A stretch of 64,000 nucleotides of DNA. Source: Firmicutes bacterium HGW-Firmicutes-2. GTDB lineage: Bacteria > Bacillota > Clostridia > Lachnospirales > Vallitaleaceae. Location: NCBI GenBank assembly GCA_002841495.1, contig PGZV01000016.1, positions 91,202-155,201 of the forward strand, written 5' to 3'. The notes beneath the pieces were generated by a model. It was not told the origin of the DNA. It did not search any database and was given only the letters and a program-made list of their open reading frames with translations. Position 1 is the first letter of the stretch. The number at the start of each line of letters is the position of its first letter. Below, piece after piece: positions 1 to 7,344 of this stretch. The position numbers were made by a program, and so were the translations under genes.

Positions 1-1200
1 AATGATAAAATTATCGATGTCGATACCAATATTAATGTGGATCAATGTGATATCATCGAAGCAGAAGGATTATATGTCATACCAGGCCTTATTGATATGC
101 ACTGTGAACTTTGTGAACCGGGTTTTGATTATAGAGAAAGTTTTGAAACCGGTGGTGCAGCCGCAATAGCCGGTGGTTTTACCGCACTAACTTGTAATCC
201 CATGACCAGTCCGATTATTGACAATAAAACCGTTGTTGAATACGTCGTTAATAAAGGTCATAATGTATCTCCTGTAGCCATCTATCCTTATGGTGCTTTA
301 ACAAAAGGAAATGAAGGTGAGTATATGACGGAGATTGGCGGTATGCAATTAAGGGGCATTGTGGCTGTATCAGATGGGGATATATCTATTCAGGATAGTA
401 AAACCTTAAAACGCGTCCTACAATACGCATCCATGTTTGAACTGCCTATTATATTACATTGTGAAGACCATAGCTTATCTAAAGGATTTGGTGTTAACGA
501 TGGGTACATAGCCACTCAGTTAGGGCTTGAAGGCAGTATGGCAGCATCAGAAACCCTTATGGTAGCAAAATACATTGCGATCGCTGAGGAACTTAAGATT
601 AGAATCCATCTTGCACATATATCTACAAAAGAATCCGTTGAACTCATTCGTGCTGCAAAAAGGCGGGGCGTACGCATGACTTCTGAAACATCACCTCAAT
701 ATTTTTCACTAACAGAGGAAGCCATTAAAGGTTACAACACTTATGCCAAAGTCAATCCACCTCTTAGAGAAGAAGAAGATATCAAGGCTATTATTAAAGG
801 ATTACAAGATGGTACTATAGATGTCATCAGCTCCGATCACCAGCCTCATAATATTGATAGTAAAGCCATAGAATTTAGTTTGGCAGCAAACGGCATTTCA
901 GCTCTTGAGACTGCATTAGCTGTATCTTTTACATATTTAGTAAAACCCGGCTATTTAAAAATGGAACAATTGGTTGAAAAAATGTCACATAGACCGTCAC
1001 ATTTATTAAGCCTTAACAAAAGTTTCTTTGGTGTCGGTCATCTTGCAGATTTAGCCATATTTGATCCTGAATCCGATTATGTTGTAGATGCAACGAAATT
1101 TAAATCAAAAGCTAAACATTCACCATATCATGGTATGACTTTAAAAGGACTTATGAAGTATACCTTTGTAGAAGGTAAAAAATATACCTTGAACATCTAA
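1..1200 (+). CDS. Dihydroorotase-like amidohydrolase, 5' end outside window
   Basis: The frame is open from base 1, so the start lies upstream; at least 399 residues are visible. The fold is that of class I dihydroorotase (pyrimidine synthesis, carbamoyl-aspartate to dihydroorotate): an N-terminal GLIDMH strand, the LHCED and AHISTKESVELI strands, NPPLRE, and SSDHQPH near the C-terminus with the catalytic Asp. The usual HVHLREPG motif reads HCELCEPG here, so the second metal His is Glu and the substrate-binding Arg is Cys. The usual PHH after the HIST region reads PQY. The protein may be a non-catalytic partner of aspartate transcarbamoylase (as PyrC' proteins are), or an amidohydrolase with another substrate. 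Family call firm, activity doubtful. Confidence 0.85.
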   Translation, partial: NDKIIDVDTNINVDQCDIIEAEGLYVIPGLIDMHCELCEPGFDYRESFETGGAAAIAGGFTALTCNPMTSPIIDNKTVVEYVVNKGHNVSPVAIYPYGALTKGNEGEYMTEIGGMQLRGIVAVSDGDISIQDSKTLKRVLQYASMFELPIILHCEDHSLSKGFGVNDGYIATQLGLEGSMAASETLMVAKYIAIAEELKIRIHLAHISTKESVELIRAAKRRGVRMTSETSPQYFSLTEEAIKGYNTYAKVNPPLREEEDIKAIIKGLQDGTIDVISSDHQPHNIDSKAIEFSLAANGISALETALAVSFTYLVKPGYLKMEQLVEKMSHRPSHLLSLNKSFFGVGHLADLAIFDPESDYVVDATKFKSKAKHSPYHGMTLKGLMKYTFVEGKKYTLNI

Positions 1201-1217
1201 GTGAAAATATACCTAGA

Positions 1218-1243
1218 TGTCTAGATACAAATATATCTAGACA
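1218..1243. other. Perfect 10-6-10 inverted repeat, possible recombinase core site
   Basis: Arms TGTCTAGATA (1218-1227) and TATCTAGACA (1234-1243) are perfect inverted repeats around the 6-bp centre CAAATA. Further TCTAGA half-sites lie on both sides, within 1212-1250. A TATAAT box at 1260-1265 follows, so the palindrome could instead be an operator for the recombinase gene. There is no T-run after it, so a terminator role for the upstream gene is unlikely. Confidence 0.5.
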
Positions 1244-1321
1244 GTCTAGATGAGTATGGTATAATAGAGATGTAACTATGCGCAAAACACAACTTTAACG
1301 AATAGATGGAGGACGTCTCCT

Positions 1322-2389
1322 ATGAAGCACATGAATTATCATGAAGAACTTAATATCGCCAACAACAAGCGTTTACGGGAACTGATTCATGATCTTCCAC
1401 CATTTGTATTTGAATTCTTTCGTGGTATTGAACAAACCACATCATCCAAAACCAGAATCGCTTATGCATACGACTTAAGAATTTTTTTCAAGTTCTTAAG
1501 TCTGCAGCATGTAGATTTCAAAGATGTGGATTATACGACGATAACTGTTACAGACTTAGATAAGGTTACCCCAGACCATCTTGAGATCTATTTGGACTAC
1601 CTTAACTACTACACCGACGATATGGGTACTGAAGAACACACCAATAAGGAACGTGGCAAATCAAGGAAAATGGCAAGCTTAAGAACCTTCTATAAGTATT
1701 ACTATAGGAAGCAAAAAATCAAGACCAACCCTACTTTATTGGTTGATTTGCCTAAGATTCACGACAAAGTCATCACAAGACTGGAAATCAATGAAGTGGC
1801 AAGTCTTCTAGATGAAGTGGAATCCGGCGAACATCTGACTAAAAAGCAACAGAGTTTCCATCAATATACTAAAGAACGGGATCTAGCCCTTGTTACATTG
1901 CTACTTGGTACAGGCATCCGGGTCAGTGAATGTGTTGGTTTAGATCTATCAGATGTTGATTTTGATGTGGATGGTATTCGGATTGTTCGAAAAGGCGGTA
2001 CAGAAGTCATCATCTATTTTGGTCATGAAGTACGCTTAGCACTTATGACCTACTTGGATCAGCGTAAAAAAGTCATTGCTTCAGAAGGTCATGAAGATGC
2101 CTTGTTTTTATCCATGCAAAACAAACGACTGGCCGTTAGAAGCGTTCAAAACATTGTCAAGAAATACGCCAAGCTGATCACAAAGCTTAAAAACATATCA
2201 CCTCATAAACTGCGTAGCACTTACGGTACCAATCTCTACCGTGAAACTGGTGATATCTATTTAGTAGCAGATGTCTTGGGTCATAAGGATGTTAATACCA
2301 CCAAAAGGCATTATGCAGAGATTGAAGATGAACGCCGTAGAATGGCTGCAAAAGCTGTCACCTTAAGAGATGATCAACATCGGAGGTAA
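1322..2389 (+). CDS. Tyrosine recombinase, XerC/XerD-like
   Basis: A 355-residue site-specific tyrosine recombinase. It has an N-terminal SAM-like core-binding domain (about residues 20-130) and a C-terminal catalytic domain with GTGIRVSE (catalytic Arg), HKLRSTYG (His and second Arg), LGHKDVNTT (third His position) and the nucleophile Tyr in KRHYAE. The start is set by GGAGG at 1308-1312, 9 bp before the ATG. The gene stands alone with an iron alcohol dehydrogenase whose ribosome-binding site overlaps its stop, so the two are probably co-transcribed. An inverted repeat with a 6-bp spacer lies about 80 bp upstream. Whether it acts at dif or at another site cannot be decided here. Confidence 0.9.
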   Translation: MKHMNYHEELNIANNKRLRELIHDLPPFVFEFFRGIEQTTSSKTRIAYAYDLRIFFKFLSLQHVDFKDVDYTTITVTDLDKVTPDHLEIYLDYLNYYTDDMGTEEHTNKERGKSRKMASLRTFYKYYYRKQKIKTNPTLLVDLPKIHDKVITRLEINEVASLLDEVESGEHLTKKQQSFHQYTKERDLALVTLLLGTGIRVSECVGLDLSDVDFDVDGIRIVRKGGTEVIIYFGHEVRLALMTYLDQRKKVIASEGHEDALFLSMQNKRLAVRSVQNIVKKYAKLITKLKNISPHKLRSTYGTNLYRETGDIYLVADVLGHKDVNTTKRHYAEIEDERRRMAAKAVTLRDDQHRR

Positions 2390-2394
2390 TTTAT

Positions 2395-3561
2395 ATGAAT
2401 ATGAATTTAGACTTTGAATTTGCAACCGCAAAACAAATAATATTTAAAACAAATGGCATCATGGATATTGCTAAGTCCATTCTTAAGCTTGGTAAATACC
2501 CCTTGGTCGTAACCGGCAAAGATAAAGGACGGGCAAAACCCCTTTTAGACGCCTTAAGTCACGCCTCCATGAACTATGTGCTTTATACCATTCATAGTGA
2601 GCCAACGACAACAGACCTTATTCAAGGTGTAGAAATCGCCAAAGACAGCAAGTGTGATATGGTCATCGGGTTTGGTGGTGGCAGCGTACTAGATAGTGCC
2701 AAAGCCATTGCCATACTCATGAACAACCCCGGTGAATTAATGGACTATTTGGAAGTCATTGGCAAAGGATTGCCTATGGGAAATCCCTCTGCGCCTCTAA
2801 TACTAATACCGACAACATCAGGTACCGGTTCAGAAGTAACGAAAAATTCAGTGGTGACTTCTCAAGAGGAAAAAATAAAAGTCAGTCTTAGAAGTCCCTC
2901 TATGCTTGCGGATTTAGTTTTGGTTGATCCGTCCTTAACACTAAGCATGCCACAAGCCATTACAGCCAGTACAGGTCTGGATGCTTTGACCCAAGTCATA
3001 GAACCTTATGTTTCATCCTTTGCCAACCCGCTCACAGATGGTTTCTGCCGAGAAGGTATCTGGCGTATCGGTCGTTCTATCAAAAAAGCCTACGATGACG
3101 GTTTGGATATAACAGCTCGAGAAGACATGGCCCTTGGCAGCTTACTCGGTGGTATGGCCTTAGCCAATGCCAAATTAGGTGCCGTACATGGTTTTGCCGG
3201 TGTCATTGGGGGTAAACTAGGTGCCCCTCACGGCTTCGTCTGTGCCGCTCTTCTACCCTCAGTCATTGAATATAACATAAGAGCTCTAATAGAAAGAGAC
3301 CCTGAACATATCGCCTTAAGAAGGTATCAAGAGATCTCTATTTGGCTAACCGGTGATGACCATGCTGACATATCGGCATGTGTCCATTGGCTAAAAGACC
3401 TCTATCAACATATGAACATCCAAGGATTAGCGGCATTTGGCATCACCACAAAAGACTTTGATGACATCATACGAAAATCTTCCGGATCAAGTAGCATGAA
3501 AGGTAATCCAATTACCTTGACTCATGAAGAAATGATAAATATACTAACAGAATCCATGTGA
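2395..3561 (+). CDS. Iron-containing alcohol dehydrogenase family protein
   Basis: A 388-residue group III (Fe-ADH, PF00465) dehydrogenase. The nucleotide-binding GGGSVLDSAK motif lies near residue 95, PTTSGTGSE near 140, and metal-site regions at TGLDALTQVIE, VHGFAG and APHGF. In the first metal motif the usual His after DALT is Gln, a change seen in a subset of the family, so metal choice or substrate may differ. The ribosome-binding site GGAGG (2382-2386) overlaps the stop of the recombinase gene, which suggests translational coupling. A hairpin terminator follows. The natural substrate (a small alcohol or aldehyde) cannot be read from sequence. Confidence 0.88.
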   Translation: MNMNLDFEFATAKQIIFKTNGIMDIAKSILKLGKYPLVVTGKDKGRAKPLLDALSHASMNYVLYTIHSEPTTTDLIQGVEIAKDSKCDMVIGFGGGSVLDSAKAIAILMNNPGELMDYLEVIGKGLPMGNPSAPLILIPTTSGTGSEVTKNSVVTSQEEKIKVSLRSPSMLADLVLVDPSLTLSMPQAITASTGLDALTQVIEPYVSSFANPLTDGFCREGIWRIGRSIKKAYDDGLDITAREDMALGSLLGGMALANAKLGAVHGFAGVIGGKLGAPHGFVCAALLPSVIEYNIRALIERDPEHIALRRYQEISIWLTGDDHADISACVHWLKDLYQHMNIQGLAAFGITTKDFDDIIRKSSGSSSMKGNPITLTHEEMINILTESM

Positions 3562-3572
3562 AAAGTTATAAA

Positions 3573-3624
3573 AGAGCGGTATGGTTTACATAATATAGTT
3601 ATGTCAACTGTATCGCTCTTTTTA
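3573..3624 (+). terminator. Rho-independent terminator after the alcohol dehydrogenase gene
   Basis: AGAGCGGTAT pairs with GTATCGCTCT around a long loop and is followed by TTTTT. It lies 12 bp after the dehydrogenase stop and separates the plus-strand genes from the convergent minus-strand operon. Confidence 0.7.
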
Positions 3625-3708
3625 TTCTAACTTGTTAAATACATGCTTTTATTCTTCTACTTTAATTATGTATATTACAAATACCCGGCTCATAACCAGC
3701 TATAATAA

Positions 3709-3864
3709 TCATAATATATTATTTAGTAATAGTATTAACACTATAAAAATGGCAGCTACAATACGTATCATTTTATCATTTTTATCATTAATTCTTTTAT
3801 TAAAAACAAGAGATATTAATAAAAGTGCTATAGGAATAATAGTCAAATAATTTATTCTGTTCAT
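3709..3864 (-). CDS. Small two-segment membrane protein, 51 aa, unknown
   Basis: A short open frame beginning MNRINYLTIIPIALLL and ending LLLNNIL. A GGGGTG ribosome-binding site lies 6 bp before the ATG. Two hydrophobic segments (about residues 6-21 and 33-51) are joined by a charged linker rich in Lys, Asp and Asn (NKRINDKNDK), as expected of a tiny integral membrane protein. It is the last gene of a run with two other membrane-anchored genes upstream. Function unknown; no family recognised. Confidence 0.6.
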   Translation of the reverse strand: MNRINYLTIIPIALLLISLVFNKRINDKNDKMIRIVAAIFIVLILLLNNIL

Positions 3865-3953
3865 ATCAATCACCCCATTACTGTGGTAAATACCAGAAAG
3901 GTTCTAGTTACCTATAATTCATAGTTACTACTTTTTAAATCTTATAATTATAG

Positions 3954-4100
3954 CTATCTGTTATGACATAAGCCCAATACCTCCAAATAAACCCAAGATA
4001 TACTATTAACAGAATTAGGTACAATTATATTTCTTACGCATAATAAAACAAGTATAATAGATAAAACCATTGAGAAGATGATAAATGCTTTATATTTCAC
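3954..4100 (-). CDS. Small membrane protein, 48 aa, unknown
   Basis: It starts at GTG (MKYKAFIIFSMVLSII), chosen because AAGGAG lies 8 bp before it; the ATG three codons further upstream would sit too close to that site. One clear transmembrane helix (about residues 5-22) is followed by a short polar tail with Trp and Tyr that ends CHNR. It lies 23 bp after the 199-residue membrane-anchored protein, so the two are probably translated from one message. No family recognised. Confidence 0.6.
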   Translation of the reverse strand: MKYKAFIIFSMVLSIILVLLCVRNIIVPNSVNSISWVYLEVLGLCHNR

Positions 4101-4123
4101 CTGCATATCTCCTTTTGTTTTGC

Positions 4124-4723
4124 TCATTGTTTTGGGATAATTATTTCTGGATGTTTTACTTCTGGAACATTTACATTGTTGTCTTCATTGTATAGATCAG
4201 GTAAAGGATCTTCATTGTATACATTAGGTAAAGGGCTTTCATAAATAACTACATTATGAGTTAAATATTCTTTAAATTCCAAAATAGATTGATTTCTATC
4301 ACTTACTCTTGATTCACGATGTGCAGAAACGATTTCATGTAATAGTGCTCTTATTTCTGAAGAGTGAGACATTACCTCTACTTTTCCTTGTTCCGTAATC
4401 ATCAAACCGAACAAATTATTTAATGCCAAGTTAAGCTCAAAGATTGGATCATCACTACTTTCATATTGAATATTATACTGTATATATGCCAATAACCATG
4501 ATATTTTTGCAATTGCTTGATAATAGTATGTACCAATACTAGTATCAAGTTCATATTTATATAAATTCTGTTCTAGTTCACTTGTTACTTGAAAAACATC
4601 CAGTATCTGTTGGTCTGTATACTGCAACGTTTTTATTTTATTGTTATTATTTAATATTGTTATAAATAATATTATATTTATAACTAAAGAGCTAATTATA
4701 ATTATTGAAATAATCCTTTTCAT
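4124..4723 (-). CDS. Membrane-anchored hypothetical protein, 199 aa
   Basis: Starts MKRIISIIIISSLVIN after a TGAGAGG ribosome-binding site. One N-terminal hydrophobic helix (about residues 3-25) with few positive charges anchors a mostly helical, acidic outer domain (about 30-165). The C-terminal tail holds a short imperfect repeat, PLPNVYNEDPLPDLYNED, and ends in Pro- and Ile-rich residues. This is probably an exported or surface-anchored protein. No domain recognised. First gene of a three-gene small membrane-protein operon. Confidence 0.7.
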   Translation of the reverse strand: MKRIISIIIISSLVINIILFITILNNNNKIKTLQYTDQQILDVFQVTSELEQNLYKYELDTSIGTYYYQAIAKISWLLAYIQYNIQYESSDDPIFELNLALNNLFGLMITEQGKVEVMSHSSEIRALLHEIVSAHRESRVSDRNQSILEFKEYLTHNVVIYESPLPNVYNEDPLPDLYNEDNNVNVPEVKHPEIIIPKQ

Positions 4724-5140
4724 TTAGTTAACATCCTCTCATAGAAATAGCACATGCATATTACTTAGTACTAGTAAACCTATCTTTGTTATATATAAGC
4801 ATAACAAAAGAGGCATTAATAAATATCTGTAATATATTCAATTTTTTGTCTTGGAAATAAATTGCGAAATGTCATGATTACCTATACATTTCCCTTCTGC
4901 TATGAAATAGTCGGTGAAAATATGTCTGTTAGAAACGCAACTATTTCTTATGATTTCATACATGAATCTGCATATGATTATTTATATATTACTTTGATAT
5001 TTTTGTCAAGTTTTAGAAGTTTTTTTGATTCTATATGCCTATAGAAGACGATGTGTCAAGACACATCCTTGTTGTATATAAATGAATATGCTTGATTAGG
5101 CCATGCCTAGAAAAATAAGACCTTTTAAAGTAATAAATAA

Positions 5141-5179
5141 GGACTATATTAACATAACATTATTATGTCAACATAGTCC
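5141..5179. terminator. Long hairpin, likely bidirectional terminator
   Basis: A 17-bp stem (GGACTATATTAACATAA pairing with TTATGTCAACATAGTCC, two mismatches or wobbles) with a 5-nt loop. It is followed by TGTTTTT on the plus strand and by a T-rich tract on the minus strand, just after the methyltransferase stop. Confidence 0.6.
5152..5172. repeat. Direct repeat, copy 1, downstream of the methyltransferase
   Basis: A 21-bp sequence, acataacattattatg followed by tcaac. It recurs at 5839-5859 with a single difference (ttaac). This copy forms part of the terminator-like hairpin. Confidence 0.6.
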
Positions 5180-5214
5180 CTGTTTTTCATTGTTTTCTGT
5201 TTAGATAAGAATTC

Positions 5215-5823
5215 TTACTGAATATCGTAAAATTCACCTTTTTTAGCGATCCCAAAAGCAAAACTTGTTTTAAAGAACCGATGATACTCCACTAATCTAA
5301 AACCGCCGTGTTGTATGGTCATAACCGTTTCTCTATTAAGGTGGCAATTACTGGCCACCCTCTTCCATACCGGTGTTAACTTGTGAAAGAGTTGATTGTA
5401 AGGTCTGGCACTGGGTAATACATGTTCCATGAAGTATAACCTGCCATCCGGTCTTAGTACTCGATATAGCTCACTTACGCCCTTATCAGGCTCGAGAACC
5501 GTACAAAACAAAAAGGTTACAACAATGCTATCAAATGACGCATCCTCAAAAGGTAAACGAGTTACATCACCTTTCATAATACTTAAAACCAAATCTCGGG
5601 GTATTTTTTTGATGGAAAAATGATCCGGAATCTTTTGATCAACTAAAGTTAAGCTGTCCATCTGCTCGTAAGGATAATAATTCAGATTAACACCTGTACC
5701 ATACCCGACTTCTAAGACATCACCAGACACATCTTTAAGTAATTGCTTTCTCTTATCATGAAGCCTTAATTTTTCCAGAGGCATCATAAAGGCATCGTAA
5801 TAAAAATGCTTTAGCTTGCTCAT
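5215..5823 (-). CDS. Class I SAM-dependent methyltransferase
   Basis: About 202 residues from MSKLKHFYYD, the start preceded by AGGTGA; an upstream ATG would begin inside the flanking repeat. Motif I is VLEVGYGTGVNLNYY (SAM-binding glycine loop, residues near 38-50). LVDQK is the acidic loop after strand 2, and GDVTRLPFEDASFDSIVV is motif II. The C-terminal half resembles the Methyltransf_11 (METTL7/UbiE-like) group, which acts on small molecules, lipids or quinones. Substrate unknown. It stands alone between repeat copies and is not evidently part of the glycine cleavage operon upstream. Confidence 0.85.
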   Translation of the reverse strand: MSKLKHFYYDAFMMPLEKLRLHDKRKQLLKDVSGDVLEVGYGTGVNLNYYPYEQMDSLTLVDQKIPDHFSIKKIPRDLVLSIMKGDVTRLPFEDASFDSIVVTFLFCTVLEPDKGVSELYRVLRPDGRLYFMEHVLPSARPYNQLFHKLTPVWKRVASNCHLNRETVMTIQHGGFRLVEYHRFFKTSFAFGIAKKGEFYDIQ

Positions 5824-5838
5824 AAGGTCACCTACTTT

Positions 5839-5859
5839 ACATAACATTATTATGTTAAC
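5839..5859. repeat. Direct repeat, copy 2, upstream of the methyltransferase
   Basis: 20 of 21 bases match the copy at 5152-5172. It covers the region just before the methyltransferase ribosome-binding site, so it may act as an operator as well as being a repeat. Confidence 0.6.
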
Positions 5860-5931
5860 TGATTGTCGTCATTGTCGTGTTTAGCTTTTAGTTTTAACAC
5901 TTTACCATACTTACATTATAAAACAACGCAT

Positions 5932-7344
5932 CTAAAAAGTATAGTAACTATGAACATGATCACTAAAGAGTTCGCCTAATGTAGGATGGGCAAAAACCAT
6001 GTCTTGTAGTTGATGGATTGTAAGACCGCCTTCCATAGCTATGATGCCATAATGAATCAAATCTGTACTATGAGCACCAAGGATATGCAGTCCGATTAGT
6101 TTTCCGTCTTCACTTATAAGGGATTTGATAAAGCCTGTTGTTGCATTCATGGCCATTGCTTTACCGGATGCACCATAGAGGGTTTTTTGGGTCTTGAATT
6201 TAATATCTTTTTCCTTCGCTTCTTCCTCACTTAGACCAACACTCCCTATCTCAGGGTCTGTAAAAATACAGCTGGGAATATATGGGCTATGGATATTTTG
6301 ATCCTTTAGAAGATAGCCCATTAATTGTCGTCCTTGGTTGTAAGCAGCATGTGCCAATAAGGAAAGTCCGTTAACATCACCAATTGCATAGATGCCTTCT
6401 ACACTGGTTTTATAGTTGGCGTCTACTTGTATGAATCTATTATTATGTGTTATACCCAGTTCTTCAATGGTTTCCTGATCCCAAACGCCCATACGGCCAA
6501 CAGATAACAGAACATACTCCGAATTAATATGAACCTCTTTTTCCTTTTCTATAAAGACGGTCCGAATACCGTTATTAACCTTACTACCATCCTTATTTTT
6601 CATTTCTTCCATATCACTAGAAAGAGATTCAAAGCCGATCACCTTTGAACCGGTATGTATATCTATACCGGCTTGTTGACATAGACTTTTTAAGCGTTTG
6701 GATATTGAACTGTCTATTGTTGGTAATATATTTTTCTCATATTCAACGACACTGACATTTACACCCATATGACTTAGCATAGATGCAAACTCCATACCAA
6801 TCACACCACCGCCAACGATGGTTATAGATATAGGTAAGCGTTTCATCTCCAGAATATCCTTAGATGTTAGTATGCGTTCATTTTCTATGCCATTTATTTT
6901 AGGTGTCACACTTTTTGAACCGGTTGCAAGAACAATGGCATCTCCTACAAAACGACTGATAGAACCATCACTTAAGGTGACCGATACCGTGTTGCTATTT
7001 ACTATTTTGGCATAGCCTTCAATATAGTTTACTTTTTCTTTCTTTAACTGACCCATGATGCCCTTTGCCAAATCGTTTATGATTTTTGCTTTTTGATCTT
7101 GCATACTTTCATAATCCAGTTCTACATGGTCATTATGAATGCCCATCTCACTGGCATGCATCATTTTGTTGTACAAGGCACCACGTTCTATTAAAGTTTT
7201 GGTGGGTATACAGCCATAATTAAGACAAGTGCCACCGATTTTGTGATCTTCAATCAAGGTTATGTTCCCGCCATAACGCGCACCATAGAGTGCGGCTTCA
7301 TAGCCGGCCGGCCCACCACCTATAATGATTATGTCTTTTATCAT
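5932..7344 (-). CDS. lpdA: Dihydrolipoyl dehydrogenase (glycine cleavage L-protein)
   Basis: A 470-residue FAD flavoprotein that reoxidises the dihydrolipoyl group of GcvH with NAD+. N-terminal FAD fingerprint GGGPAGYEAA; redox-active disulfide GGTCLNYGCIP near residues 37-47; NAD-binding GGGVIGMEFASML; second FAD site AIGDVNG; and the C-terminal interface with HAHPTLGE-like AHPTLGELF (catalytic His-Glu pair). It overlaps the end of gcvPB by 4 bp and is the last gene of the gcv operon, which makes the L-protein role likely here rather than a 2-oxoacid dehydrogenase E3. Confidence 0.95.
   Translation of the reverse strand: MIKDIIIIGGGPAGYEAALYGARYGGNITLIEDHKIGGTCLNYGCIPTKTLIERGALYNKMMHASEMGIHNDHVELDYESMQDQKAKIINDLAKGIMGQLKKEKVNYIEGYAKIVNSNTVSVTLSDGSISRFVGDAIVLATGSKSVTPKINGIENERILTSKDILEMKRLPISITIVGGGVIGMEFASMLSHMGVNVSVVEYEKNILPTIDSSISKRLKSLCQQAGIDIHTGSKVIGFESLSSDMEEMKNKDGSKVNNGIRTVFIEKEKEVHINSEYVLLSVGRMGVWDQETIEELGITHNNRFIQVDANYKTSVEGIYAIGDVNGLSLLAHAAYNQGRQLMGYLLKDQNIHSPYIPSCIFTDPEIGSVGLSEEEAKEKDIKFKTQKTLYGASGKAMAMNATTGFIKSLISEDGKLIGLHILGAHSTDLIHYGIIAMEGGLTIHQLQDMVFAHPTLGELFSDHVHSYYTF

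Larger units (their letters stand above)
4724..5214. other. Gene-poor intergenic region with short palindromes
   Basis: No convincing gene. It holds an interrupted inverted repeat TTGTTAT / ATAACAA (4787-4808) upstream of the minus-strand membrane-protein operon, a perfect 18-bp palindrome GATGTGTCAAGACACATC (5050-5067), a TAGGC-CAT-GCCTA dyad near 5098, and the long hairpin at 5141-5179. The 60-codon plus-strand frame here has only a TTG start and no ribosome-binding site. Confidence 0.6.

Noticed and set aside
1218..1243. A classical dif site
   Set aside because: The spacing fits, but the sequence does not resemble the Firmicutes dif consensus and no terminus skew can be judged in one window.
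3632..3850. A 72-codon plus-strand frame
   Set aside because: No ribosome-binding site, and it overlaps the minus-strand 51-residue membrane protein gene, which has one.
4862..5044. A 60-codon plus-strand frame
   Set aside because: It starts at TTG, has no ribosome-binding site and shows no domain or membrane pattern.
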